A stretch of 64,000 nucleotides of DNA from an uncultured Candidatus Saccharibacteria bacterium (GTDB lineage Bacteria; Patescibacteriota; Saccharimonadia; Saccharimonadales; Saccharimonadaceae): the NCBI GenBank assembly GCA_938040655.1, contig CALHZK010000011.1:1-64000 (forward strand), read 5' to 3'. This document shows, one piece after another, positions 1 to 7,817 of this stretch. The first letter of the stretch is position 1, and every line of letters begins with the position of its first letter. The position numbers and the translations under genes are program-made. The notes beneath the pieces are model-generated. The model saw nothing but the letters and a program-made list of their open reading frames with translations, was not told where the DNA came from and did not search any database.

Positions 1-252
1 GGCATCACGCGCTGTCAACATCAAAATCGGCGTCTGATTACCGTCTTGACGTAGCGCCCGGCACACCTCGTAGCCATTCATTTCCGGCAGCATCACGTCA
101 AGAATAATCGCATCGTAGTCATCCGCCATCGCCGTCCGGTAGCCCTCGTCGCCATCATGCGCCACATCGACCGCATAGGCTTCATCTTCCAAGCCTTCCT
201 TCAGTGACCGCACAATCACCACGTCGTCTTCTACTAGTAAAATCCGCTTGCC
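1..252 (-). CDS. OmpR-type response regulator receiver domain, partial, no start codon visible
   Basis: The minus strand encodes 84 residues of a CheY-like receiver domain: the acidic pair in ILLVEDD near the N-terminus, the phosphoacceptor Asp in IILDVMLPEMNG and the conserved Thr in LMLTARDA. The rest of the protein, probably a DNA-binding output domain, lies beyond the left edge. The reading frame is preceded directly by the TAG that ends the DUF1697 gene (253-255). No ATG, GTG or TTG lies between that TAG and the essential EDD motif, so initiation is unexplained. Possible causes are an unusual start such as ATT, a fusion broken by a nonsense mutation, or an assembly error. The family call is sure; whether the gene is intact is not. 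Confidence 0.75.
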
Positions 253-786
253 CTACCCCAGCATCTTTCCTAGCGTATCAAATGTTCGACCATTGCGGAT
301 GGTGATCAGTGGGTAAAACTTTTCTTTCATCAACAATTTGTGATATGACGTACGCAAAAATTCTTTCTCGCTATATTTACCCCAAAAGACCGCCTTTTTA
401 CCAAAATGAACGATTTCATCGTGAAGCGGCATTTGACCGATCCTCTCCTTGATATATTCAGAATCGACGCCATCGGTATAGAACAACACATCGGTTCGCG
501 CCAGAGGCTGATGCCACCATTCCGGCAGATTTGATACTTCACCTAAATACTCGTCTTTCGTCAGGATGACGTGTTTGATAGTAAATGGAAAACGATTCAA
601 TATGCCAGCAACATTCTCTCTGACTGTCGTCAGGTCATCATCAGTATCAAATATGACGTTACCACTATTGATATACGTAACGACATGCTGATACCCCAAA
701 TCTTCGAGACTCGCCGTGAGGTCTTTCATGGAGACCTTGTTTTTACCACCAACATTGATTCCCCGAAGCAACAGGATATATCTCAT
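253..786 (-). CDS. DUF1697 family protein
   Basis: This 177-residue protein matches the DUF1697 family in length and in its N-terminal signature (YILLLRGINVGGKNKVSM, then a GYxxVxTYINSGNVIF block at about residues 32-47). The biochemical role of the family is not established. The gene looks complete, with an ATG start and a TAG stop. A TATACT box ends 6 nt before the ATG and no Shine-Dalgarno sequence is present, so the message is probably leaderless. Its stop codon abuts, in the same frame, a response-regulator reading frame that has no start of its own. Confidence 0.85.
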   Translation of the reverse strand: MRYILLLRGINVGGKNKVSMKDLTASLEDLGYQHVVTYINSGNVIFDTDDDLTTVRENVAGILNRFPFTIKHVILTKDEYLGEVSNLPEWWHQPLARTDVLFYTDGVDSEYIKERIGQMPLHDEIVHFGKKAVFWGKYSEKEFLRTSYHKLLMKEKFYPLITIRNGRTFDTLGKMLG

Positions 787-790
787 ATTT

Positions 791-912
791 TTAGTATACT
801 ATCGCCTGCGTCTCCGGCCAAATTCGCTGCACTAGTCGTTTGCCGCGCGTGGTTAGCCGCACCCAAGCGTCACCGTACACCCGGTTGATTGCCATCAGTC
901 CTTGGACATCAC
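791..912 (-). pseudogene. Remnant of a winged-helix regulator gene (C-terminal end only)
   Basis: Read on the minus strand this stretch encodes AWVRLTTRGKRLVQRIWPE and then QAIVY and a stop. It aligns with the C-terminal end of the intact winged-helix protein at 2396-2659 (VWVGLTNRGKRLVCRVWPE). Further upstream the similarity fades and a TAG interrupts the frame, so only the 3' end of a paralogue survives. The DNA is similar too, around the shared run TCCGGCCA. The two copies have the same orientation and bracket the TetR/reductase pair, which suggests insertion or recombination at this gene. The assignment rests on visual alignment. Confidence 0.65.
793..798 (-). promoter_or_regulatory. -10 element for DUF1697 gene (leaderless spacing)
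   Basis: TATACT on the minus strand ends 6 nt before the ATG at 786, so transcription would begin at or next to the start codon. It overlaps the end of the winged-helix gene remnant. Confidence 0.5.
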
Positions 913-937
913 GAATCTACCAACAGCCACCCTTCTA

Positions 938-966
938 TTGACACAATGGTCATAATTCGATACGAT
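938..966 (+). promoter_or_regulatory. Promoter of the TetR-reductase operon
   Basis: TTGACA (938-943), a 17-bp spacer and TACGAT (961-966) form a near-consensus promoter. The predicted start of transcription falls inside the dyad at 967-996. Confidence 0.75.
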
Positions 967-996
967 ATGAATGAATATAAAAAATTATTCATTCAT
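967..996 (+). promoter_or_regulatory. Probable TetR operator (perfect 11-bp inverted repeat)
   Basis: ATGAATGAATA (967-977) and TATTCATTCAT (986-996) form a perfect inverted repeat with an 8-bp spacer, immediately after the -10 box. AATGA/TCATT half-sites are typical of TetR-family operators, so autorepression of the downstream tetR-like gene is the simplest reading. Confidence 0.7.
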
Positions 997-1024
997 ATTA
1001 TTAACATGAAGGAGGTCACCAGCA

Positions 1025-1591
1025 TTGGACAAAAGACAAGCATTAAAAGCAGCTGCCTACGATATCTTCTCAAAAAAGGGATATAAAGAGACCGGTATCT
1101 CAGAAATCGCTAAACGTGCTGGGGTAGCAGTCGGTTCTTTTTACAACTACTACGACGGCAAAGAAACTATCTTTCTGGATGTGTACATTGAAGAAAACAA
1201 CCGCATTCGCCAAGCGATGATGGACGACATCGATTGGCAGCAGGATTTGGTTGAACTTGTGAGACAGATTTTTGAACAGTCACGAAGCCTCGTTTCGTCC
1301 AATAAAATTCTGGCGGAATGGCATAATCCAGCCATTTCTCGCACGCTGCGCAGCTACTATTCTTCGGGCAAAGGCAAAGCTACGAATACCTTCCATCAAT
1401 TTTTGGTCGAGACCTTTACTGGTCGCATGGTAGCAGAAGGATATTCAGAGGAGAAGATTCAGGATATTTTACAGGTTTATAATTTGTTTTACTACATGGA
1501 TATACATATCACTGAAGGCGATTTTCCAGGTATTGGTAGGACGCTAGAACTACTTGCCACTACCTTTGTGAAAGGGATGTTTACATCATGA
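1025..1591 (+). CDS. TetR/AcrR family transcriptional repressor
   Basis: This 188-residue protein has a TetR N-terminal helix-turn-helix at about residues 5-50 (AAYDIFSKKGYKETGISEIAKR, GVAVGSFYNYYDGKETIF). Its variable C-terminal part would bind a ligand and dimerise. The start is TTG at 1025, chosen because a strong AAGGAGG (1009-1015) lies 9 nt upstream and no better start fits the fold. It overlaps the downstream reductase gene by 4 nt (ATGA), so the two form an operon. A consensus promoter and a perfect dyad just upstream point to autoregulation. The ligand is unknown. The cassette sits between two copies of a winged-helix gene end and may have been acquired. Confidence 0.88.
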   Translation: MDKRQALKAAAYDIFSKKGYKETGISEIAKRAGVAVGSFYNYYDGKETIFLDVYIEENNRIRQAMMDDIDWQQDLVELVRQIFEQSRSLVSSNKILAEWHNPAISRTLRSYYSSGKGKATNTFHQFLVETFTGRMVAEGYSEEKIQDILQVYNLFYYMDIHITEGDFPGIGRTLELLATTFVKGMFTS

Positions 1592-2361
1592 AAAGGAGTA
1601 AAAAAATGGTAATCATCGTTATATCTATTCTTGCAGCGATAGGCCTTATCGCTTGGGGTGTCATCGCCTACTTAGGGAGGAGCCAAACGTTATCGGTCAA
1701 ATCTATCGAAAACCCTCGCGGAGACCTTCATGTCATTCGCCTCGCAAAGCCTGATACTATGACATGGAAGGCAGGCTCTTACGCCAAGATCACGCTACCC
1801 AGTACGGCATCTGGTGGTGAAAAGAATGATCATAAGGATGAACAGACAAGTCGTTGGCTGAGTATCGCCTCTAGTCCTGAGGATAATGAAATTATTATCC
1901 TAACCCACAATAGCGGTAGCCCTTATAAAAAAGCTTTGACGAGCCTACCAGCAGGTAGCCAGGTCAAGATGAGTTGGCTGGAATCTTCTTTGTCAGTTAC
2001 CGACGGTAGCGAGCCTCTGGTGTGCTTCGCCTCTGATGTCGGTATCTCAGCAATGCGACCAATTGTCAGGCAGTGGGCCGGTAAACGCCCTGTCATTCTC
2101 TATCACCTAGACAAGGGGGTAAGGGTCTTTGACAAGGAGCTCTCAGAGCTAGCAAACAAAACAGCCAATATGACTTATGAGACCAATGCGAGCCTTTCTC
2201 AAAGCCAAGAACGCTTCAAGCAGGCGATCAATACATACGGCAAGAAAGCTCAATATCTCGTGGCAGGACAGCCCGACGATGTGAAAACGATGAAGAAACT
2301 CCTTAGAGACAACGCGATGTATGATAACGTCAAATCAAGTACTTTTCGGGGGTTGAAGTAA
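1588..2361 (+). CDS. Membrane-anchored ferredoxin-reductase-type FAD/NAD(P)H oxidoreductase
   Basis: The 257-residue protein starts with one transmembrane helix (about residues 7-30). A ferredoxin:NADP reductase-like module follows: a beta-barrel FAD part with RWLSIASSPEDNE at about residue 90, matching the FAD-binding RxxS motif, and an NAD(P)-binding part with SDVGISAMRP near residue 148. It ends FRGLK. No flavodoxin, iron-sulfur or ferric-reductase membrane domain is present, so its electron acceptor is unclear. It is translationally coupled to the TetR gene, which suggests inducible expression, perhaps in a redox or xenobiotic response (inference). Confidence 0.75.
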   Translation: MKRSKKMVIIVISILAAIGLIAWGVIAYLGRSQTLSVKSIENPRGDLHVIRLAKPDTMTWKAGSYAKITLPSTASGGEKNDHKDEQTSRWLSIASSPEDNEIIILTHNSGSPYKKALTSLPAGSQVKMSWLESSLSVTDGSEPLVCFASDVGISAMRPIVRQWAGKRPVILYHLDKGVRVFDKELSELANKTANMTYETNASLSQSQERFKQAINTYGKKAQYLVAGQPDDVKTMKKLLRDNAMYDNVKSSTFRGLK

Positions 2362-2395
2362 TCACTATGGCTGCGTGGCTGCCGATAGGTAATAC

Positions 2396-2659
2396 TTAAG
2401 CAGCCATCACCTGCGCCTCCGGCCACACCCGGCAGACCAGCCGTTTGCCACGATTTGTCAGACCAACCCATACACTATTTGACCAGTAGCGAACCCGCGC
2501 AAGGTTCTTGGCTTTCAGGTGGCGAATTAGCCGAATCACTGCCGACTGTGACAGCCCAACACTGTCTGCCAGCGACTGTGTATCATCCTCGCCTGCCTCA
2601 TATAAATATTGCAGCAGCAAGGCTTCGTCTGTGGTAAATGGTGTACTGTGGTATGTCAT
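2396..2659 (-). CDS. Small winged-helix (MarR-like) DNA-binding protein
   Basis: The 87-residue protein has a winged helix-turn-helix: TTDEALLLQYLYEAGEDD, then SLADSVGLSQSAVIRLIRHL as the HTH (about residues 29-48), then a wing ending in VWVGLTNRGKRLV. AAAGGAGT precedes the ATG. There is no dimerisation domain beyond the wing, so it is a minimal regulator. A decayed copy of its C-terminal end lies at 791-912. Targets are unknown. Confidence 0.7.
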   Translation of the reverse strand: MTYHSTPFTTDEALLLQYLYEAGEDDTQSLADSVGLSQSAVIRLIRHLKAKNLARVRYWSNSVWVGLTNRGKRLVCRVWPEAQVMAA

Positions 2660-2692
2660 GAAAGACTCCTTTCTTGGTTGATACTGTTTGTA

Positions 2693-3526
2693 TCATACGG
2701 AGTCGCTCTGTAATTTCGCTGAAGAAGGTGCCGCAGGCTTGGTGATAGGCCGCCAGCCCGCAGAGAGTTCTCTGCCATATTGGTCGACAACTACGCAGTA
2801 TTCTCTCCCGCGATCGGTCCGATCTATCACACTGATAGTCGTCACTACCGACTTGTAGTGCTTATTGTAGGTCGATATGGTCGTCACGTTAAACGCACCA
2901 TTATCATACCGAGTGGTCCGCGGCACTGGGCGACCACTCATCCATCGAACTCCCATCTGGGCTAGCTGACGCACTGTATCTTCGCGATGTTGCGGAGTAA
3001 AATTAGCCGCCCCATGCTTTTCACCGGGGTCACGGCGGTATATCACATTACCTTCTTTGTCTACTACATAGTGTCCATGGCCAGGACCCGCTGGTCGCTC
3101 CTTCCCGCCAAACAGAAAGTGGAGACGAACACCATTTCGATCAGCTCTTACCACCATATTATCCCAATATTCGTCTGGTATACCGATTTTTTCGGCAATA
3201 ATTTTGATGTCTTCTTGGCGTTTAGCTTCGGCTATCTTGGACTCAGCACGTTTATCACGACATCGTGTATTCAGCGCAAGAAATTCACGCTTGGCCTGAG
3301 ACGCATCGGCCAGTGCTTACTCATATGTACGAGTTGCCAGTACATACTCCGCTAACGCTATTTCCAACCGTGATGCGCTTGCACCCTCTCTCCTGAGTTT
3401 ATCTTTCGCTTTCTTGGTTCGCTTTTTTTCGGTGCGGGTCGCAATCACGCGGACGCCTAATTCGCGTACCGCGTCGAGCGCATTTTGGCGAGCTATCTCT
3501 AACCGTGCAAGTTCAGCGTCTCTCAT
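2693..3526 (-). pseudogene. Unrecognised protein gene split by an in-frame TAA
   Basis: Two reading frames in the same phase form one gene of about 276 codons. The first 69 codons (3526-3320) encode a charged, probably coiled-coil segment ending LATRTYE. A TAA lies at 3317-3319, and the frame then stays open for 52 more codons before the next ATG (3157) and on to 2693. The C-terminal part contains GPGHGHYVVDKEGNVIYRRD and a His-Gly pair further on. I do not recognise the family. The charged composition is continuous across the TAA, so a nonsense mutation (or a sequencing error) is the simplest reading. Re-initiation at 3157 is possible but has only a weak GGGAT upstream. Confidence 0.6.
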
Positions 3527-3621
3527 CGCCCCCTTTTTTTTCTACGTCGTCTCAGTTAGTTAATGAATGTCTTTTTATTATAAAATAACTAGCCAACTAT
3601 GTCCACTACGAAACGTGGACT

Positions 3622-3651
3622 AATAAAAACACTCGGACTTTCTGCCGAGTG
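3622..3651 (-). terminator. Rho-independent terminator of tRNA-Asn
   Basis: CACTCGG and CCGAGTG (3630-3651) form a 7-bp stem with an 8-nt loop. On the minus strand it is followed by a T run (3624-3629). It lies just beyond the 3' end of tRNA-Asn. Confidence 0.75.
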
Positions 3652-3662
3652 CAATAATACCG

Positions 3663-3737
3663 TGGCTCCGGCAGCTGGGCTCGAACCAGCGACCTATTGG
3701 TTAACAGCCAACCGCTCTACCACTGAGCTATGCCGGA
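3663..3737 (-). tRNA. tRNA-Asn (GTT)
   Basis: The minus strand folds as a tRNA with acceptor stem TCCGGCA/TGCCGGA, a GGTTCGA T-loop and the anticodon loop CTGTTAA with anticodon GTT. Discriminator G and an encoded CCA end the gene. Confidence 0.95.
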
Positions 3738-3821
3738 ACAAATTCGCTAAGAGAGCGAACACCTATATTGTAGCGTATGGGGCGGTGGATGTAAAGTGTC
3801 GCACTGAGCGAGCTGGTGCGT

Positions 3822-3827
3822 TATACT
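3822..3827 (+). promoter_or_regulatory. -10 element of the Wzy-like gene
   Basis: TATACT ends 6 nt before the ATG at 3834, giving leaderless spacing. Confidence 0.5.
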
Positions 3828-3833
3828 GGCACT

Positions 3834-5264
3834 ATGCGAGTATCTGTTTCGACGGTTCGTCTGTGGTTGTTGGCAGTGGTACTGTTTGGCGGTGCGATAG
3901 CTTTGCAGCCGAGCCTCGGCTTCAATGTGTTTCACTTCCCTTCTCTGAGGGTTGGCGTGTACCAACTAGCAACTGTCGGTCTGGTGTGCTGCAGCCTCCC
4001 GCTTTGGTGGCATGCGCTAGCATCTCTTAGGAAGCGGCGCTGGGTGGTCGTCGCAGCAGGATTATTGAGCCTCAGTTTGGCTGTCGGCATGCTATCCTCA
4101 CAGGTGCCTGGCCGGACTGCCCTGTACACGATTTCTCTACTCTATCTATTACTCACTGGTCTGGCCGCTGCCGTTACCTACCAGTCATTGTCGCAGCAGC
4201 AGCGAGCACGCCTGATGACGATCGGTCTGTGGAGCGGTGTGGTGTGCGGTATCGCGGCGGTCAGCCAATTGCTGGCGGCGAGTTTTCACCCGACCGCTTT
4301 TGGCACACTTTGCAGCGGCTGCCACGCCGGGGTGTTCGGCTTCCCTCGAGTGAATCTCCTAGCGGCTGAGCCGCAATTTTTGGCGAGTAGCCTTTTGCCG
4401 AGTCTGTGGGCTGGCTTCTGCTTTCGAAATAATCGACTGGCTGCTTGGAGCGTCTTCTGGACAAGCCTGGCGATCGGCTTGACGTTCTCTCGTGGCGCTT
4501 TTGTCGCAATTATCGCAGCTAGTATACTCTATTTGCTTGTTTTAGTCTGGCGCTACCGACAGCCAGCCGACCGACCAGGTGTCAAAAAGTCTCTGAAATC
4601 TTTCATCGCCTGTAGCGGTATCATGCTTGCTGGTATAGTGGTAAGCTTTAGTTTATTGCTGCTGTCTGCGACTATCCGCTACCACGACACGCCTCATATC
4701 ACCTACCGTACCGCCGCAAGTATGCTAGATCAGCTATCGCTAGGGGTGCTCAAACTACCAGCAAAGACCGAGTCACCTGCCTCGCCGCCTACTCAATCGA
4801 CCACACCGCCACCAGCTACTGGCACGAAACACTTCCAGCCGAGCGGTTTTGTCGCGGCATCATCGAATGACCGCCTCAGTGCTGCTGACCTGGCTATGCG
4901 GGCGTGGTTAGCCTCACCAAAGACTATAGTATTTGGGGTTGGCCTGGCTAATCTCGGCAGTTTCATCCAGCAGACGCTTCACCAACCAGCCTCTCTCGAC
5001 CAAACTGTTTATATTTTTTATATACTACTACTCAGTAGTATCGGGCTGCTCGGGCTACTGCCGCTACTGGCGATCGCATTATGGGCGCTCATACAGGCCG
5101 GGCGACATATCGACCACCCAAGTGGTCGGTTCGGGTTTTTGCTCACCAGTGCTTTTTTGATCCACTTTTGGTTTTTTGGCAGCCTGATAAATTCCGTCCA
5201 CTGCTTTGCATGGATTGGGGTCTTCTTGTATAATTACCGCAAGAATCATGCGGAGAAACTCTGA
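3834..5264 (+). CDS. O-antigen ligase/polymerase-like membrane protein
   Basis: The protein has about 476 residues and some ten or more hydrophobic segments. A long Pro/Thr/Ser-rich loop (about residues 310-340, TESPASPPTQSTTPPPATGT) lies in the region where the large external loop of Wzy and WaaL proteins sits. Such proteins polymerise or ligate lipid-linked glycans on the outer face of the membrane. I chose ATG 3834 rather than GTG 3816 because a TATACT box ends 6 nt before it. The first gene of the glycan locus, it overlaps the following glycosylphosphotransferase gene by 17 nt. Polymerase versus ligase cannot be told from sequence alone. Confidence 0.7.
   Translation: MRVSVSTVRLWLLAVVLFGGAIALQPSLGFNVFHFPSLRVGVYQLATVGLVCCSLPLWWHALASLRKRRWVVVAAGLLSLSLAVGMLSSQVPGRTALYTISLLYLLLTGLAAAVTYQSLSQQQRARLMTIGLWSGVVCGIAAVSQLLAASFHPTAFGTLCSGCHAGVFGFPRVNLLAAEPQFLASSLLPSLWAGFCFRNNRLAAWSVFWTSLAIGLTFSRGAFVAIIAASILYLLVLVWRYRQPADRPGVKKSLKSFIACSGIMLAGIVVSFSLLLLSATIRYHDTPHITYRTAASMLDQLSLGVLKLPAKTESPASPPTQSTTPPPATGTKHFQPSGFVAASSNDRLSAADLAMRAWLASPKTIVFGVGLANLGSFIQQTLHQPASLDQTVYIFYILLLSSIGLLGLLPLLAIALWALIQAGRHIDHPSGRFGFLLTSAFLIHFWFFGSLINSVHCFAWIGVFLYNYRKNHAEKL
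5229..5234 (+). promoter_or_regulatory. -10 element before the glycosylphosphotransferase gene
   Basis: TATAAT lies inside the end of the upstream gene, 13 nt before the ATG at 5248, with TTGCAT at 5206-5211 as a possible -35 (17-bp spacer). Confidence 0.5.
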
Positions 5265-6669
5265 CTTTTACTTCAAACTTGTGTTGATTGCGCTTGATAC
5301 TTTAGCGTTAATTGGTGCGTTTACTGGTGCCTATATTTTGCGTGTCTCACTTGACCCGCGGCCATTTCAGGTGCACATTGGTGCAATCACTTTTATCACT
5401 TCGATCTGTATGGTATTGCCGCTGTGGATTGTTTTGTTTAGCTTCTTTGGGCTCTATGACCGCGAGCACTATACCCACCCGCTGCGCGAGTTCTGGCGGC
5501 TCGCGATGGCAGCTATTTGCGGTATTATGATGATGATATCGGTCAGTTTCTTTACCAGCACACCGCTGTTTCCGGCCAAAATGGTGGCAATTTATGCGTT
5601 GATTATTAGTTTTTTGATTCTGCTCCTGCTCCGCAGCACCGCCAATATTATCCGCCTTCATCTACTGCGCAATAGTATCGGTGTCAAAAAGGTGGTGTTG
5701 GTCGGCAATGCTGAGTCAACACGTACACTGGCTGAGTTTATCAGCGCGCACCCGTCGACCGGCTTTCAGCTCAGTGCAATTGTGGCAAAGCCAGAGCTGA
5801 TCCCAGACAATCTACGTGGGTTACGCCGCTCATCGCTCGCGGCAAGCCTGACCCGTGATAAAATCGACGCGATCATCCAGACCGACACGACGAGGACCGA
5901 GGCGCACTACAACCTCGCAGAACAGCATTATCTTGATTTTTATCAGGCACCGGCTCTTGATGGCTTGATGACGGCTCGGCATACTGTCGAAATTATTAAT
6001 TCAGTGCCGCTGGCCTACATTCACCCGACACCGTTATCTGGATATGGTCGGATTATTAAGCGAATTATGGACCTTGTCGGTGGCATACTAGGTCTGATTA
6101 TCACTTCACCGGTGATGTTGCTCGTGGCTATCGCGGTGAAGCTTGGCGACCCAAAGGGGCCTGTATTTATGAAGGGGCGCCAACAAAAACGGCTGACGCG
6201 CTACAACCGCCCTTTCAAGGTGTACAAGTTCCGCTCACACTACGCCAAATTTGACGGCAAAACCGACGAGGAGGTGTTCACAATGATCGGCAAACCAGAG
6301 CTGATCGAGCAATATCGTGCCAATGGCGATAAGCTCGAGCATGATTTTCGGGTCACCCCAGTCGGCCGATTTATTCGCCGCTTCAGCCTCGATGAGCTAC
6401 CGCAGTTGATTAACGTCATCAAAGGAGATATCAGCCTGGTTGGCCCTCGTGCACTAGTGCCACATGAGCTGAGTAATTATGAAAAAAAACACACCCTGCT
6501 GACGGTGAAATCTGGCCTGACTGGGCTGGCGGTCGTATCAGGCCGGCGCAGCATCAGCTTTGAGGAGCGGCGGCGGCTTGATTTATATTATGTACAGAAC
6601 TGGAGCTTGTGGCTCGATATTACTATTTTACTCAAAACCTGCCTGGTTATATTTAAGAAGGAGTCCTAG
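5248..6669 (+). CDS. Polyprenyl-phosphate sugar-1-phosphate transferase (initiating, WbaP/CpsE type)
   Basis: This protein starts glycan synthesis by moving a sugar-1-phosphate from a nucleotide sugar to undecaprenyl phosphate. It has four N-terminal membrane helices (about residues 1-125), a Rossmann-like middle region beginning [10 protein letters not shown], and another helix (about 275-300). The C-terminal sugar transferase domain carries [26 protein letters not shown] and [15 protein letters not shown] 5248 starts [10 protein letters not shown], matching the usual short basic N-terminus. GT4 genes follow closely (2-nt gap), so it probably heads the operon 5248-8923. Confidence 0.9.
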   Translation: MRRNSDFYFKLVLIALDTLALIGAFTGAYILRVSLDPRPFQVHIGAITFITSICMVLPLWIVLFSFFGLYDREHYTHPLREFWRLAMAAICGIMMMISVSFFTSTPLFPAKMVAIYALIISFLILLLLRSTANIIRLHLLRNSIGVKKVVLVGNAESTRTLAEFISAHPSTGFQLSAIVAKPELIPDNLRGLRRSSLAASLTRDKIDAIIQTDTTRTEAHYNLAEQHYLDFYQAPALDGLMTARHTVEIINSVPLAYIHPTPLSGYGRIIKRIMDLVGGILGLIITSPVMLLVAIAVKLGDPKGPVFMKGRQQKRLTRYNRPFKVYKFRSHYAKFDGKTDEEVFTMIGKPELIEQYRANGDKLEHDFRVTPVGRFIRRFSLDELPQLINVIKGDISLVGPRALVPHELSNYEKKHTLLTVKSGLTGLAVVSGRRSISFEERRRLDLYYVQNWSLWLDITILLKTCLVIFKKES

Positions 6670-6671
6670 CT

Positions 6672-7817
6672 ATGGCACAGCGTCGTCAACCAACTATCGC
6701 AATCGTCCACGACTGGCTCTATGGTGGTGGTGCCGAAAAGGTCGTCGAGCAGCTACACCGGCTGTATCCAGCAGCGCCAATTTACACCTCATACTGCACA
6801 AAAAAGTGGCGCCGACAGCTTGATGACAAGGTAGTCACTGGCTATCTGCAGCACTGGCCATTTGCGCAACTACGAAAATTCTTGCCAGTGTTGCGGCAGC
6901 GGTGGTTTCGACGGCTTGACCTCAGTCAGTTTGATATCATCATCTCAAGCTCTGGCAACGGCGAGGCAAAGTTTATCCGCAAGAGTCGCCCCGACCAGCT
7001 TCATATTTGCTATTGCCACACCCCAACTCATTTCTATTGGCGGCACTATGATGCCTACATTGCTCGGCCAAGCTTCCGGCCGCACTGGCTCGCCAGGCTG
7101 GGGCTGCGACTGCTAGTGAAACCGCTACGCCGCCATGATTATCAAGCAGCGCAAGAAGTTGATCTATTTATCGCTAATTCAACAGCTATTCAAGCTGATA
7201 TTGCCGAGTTTTATGATCGCGGGAGTGTGGTGGTGTTCCCGCCGGTCACCATAAGCAATTTCGCGCCTCTCGCAGCCAAACGGCCGGCTAAGATAGTTCT
7301 CCCCAAAAAACCCCGCTGTGTTGTCTGGGGGCGCCTAGTGCCGATGAAGCAGCTCGATATCGCTATCAAAGCCTGCCAACAGTTGGGTTGGCGACTTGAT
7401 ATCATCGGTGATGGGCCAGATAGCAGGCGTTTGAAGAAACTGGCTGGCAAGAATAGCAAGATCAAGTTTCATGGCTTTTTATCAGACCGGCAGCGTGCCC
7501 AGTATGTGACCAAAGCTGATATATTCTTGTTTTGCTCGCATGAGGATTTTGGGATTGCGCCGGTTGAGGCGCTGGCGGCCGGTGTGCCAGTTGTCGCCTA
7601 CCGGGGTGGTGGCGCCCTTGATTACATCCAACCAGATAAAACCGGCTGGTTTTTTGCCAGGCAGACAGTCGACAGCCTGGTCGCGGTATTGCAGGCACTC
7701 CCCCTGACCAAGCTATCGAGTAAACGAATCACCAGCTCAGCCAAACCGTTTTCAGATGAGACTTTTCGGCGGACCATGGCTCGGCTGGTCAGCACCACCT
7801 GGAAGGAGCGACAGTGA
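6672..7817 (+). CDS. GT4 glycosyltransferase, WbaZ-like (probable mannosyltransferase)
   Basis: The 381-residue GT-B enzyme opens with IAIVHDWLYGGGAEKVVEQL and contains YCHTPTHFYW, both typical of WbaZ-type GT4 mannosyltransferases. The C-terminal half has the GT4 donor site with HEDFGIAPVEALAAGVPVVA (about residues 288-307), including the E(x7)E motif. It is cytoplasmic and would add a sugar to the lipid-linked primer. ManC (GDP-mannose synthesis) is encoded nearby, which fits a mannose donor. The downstream GT4 gene overlaps its stop. Confidence 0.82.
   Translation: MAQRRQPTIAIVHDWLYGGGAEKVVEQLHRLYPAAPIYTSYCTKKWRRQLDDKVVTGYLQHWPFAQLRKFLPVLRQRWFRRLDLSQFDIIISSSGNGEAKFIRKSRPDQLHICYCHTPTHFYWRHYDAYIARPSFRPHWLARLGLRLLVKPLRRHDYQAAQEVDLFIANSTAIQADIAEFYDRGSVVVFPPVTISNFAPLAAKRPAKIVLPKKPRCVVWGRLVPMKQLDIAIKACQQLGWRLDIIGDGPDSRRLKKLAGKNSKIKFHGFLSDRQRAQYVTKADIFLFCSHEDFGIAPVEALAAGVPVVAYRGGGALDYIQPDKTGWFFARQTVDSLVAVLQALPLTKLSSKRITSSAKPFSDETFRRTMARLVSTTWKERQ

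Noticed and set aside
3317..3319. Readthrough, selenocysteine or pyrrolysine at the in-frame stop
   Set aside because: The codon is TAA, which is not used for Sec or Pyl, and no recoding structure is visible; a nonsense mutation or sequence error is simpler.
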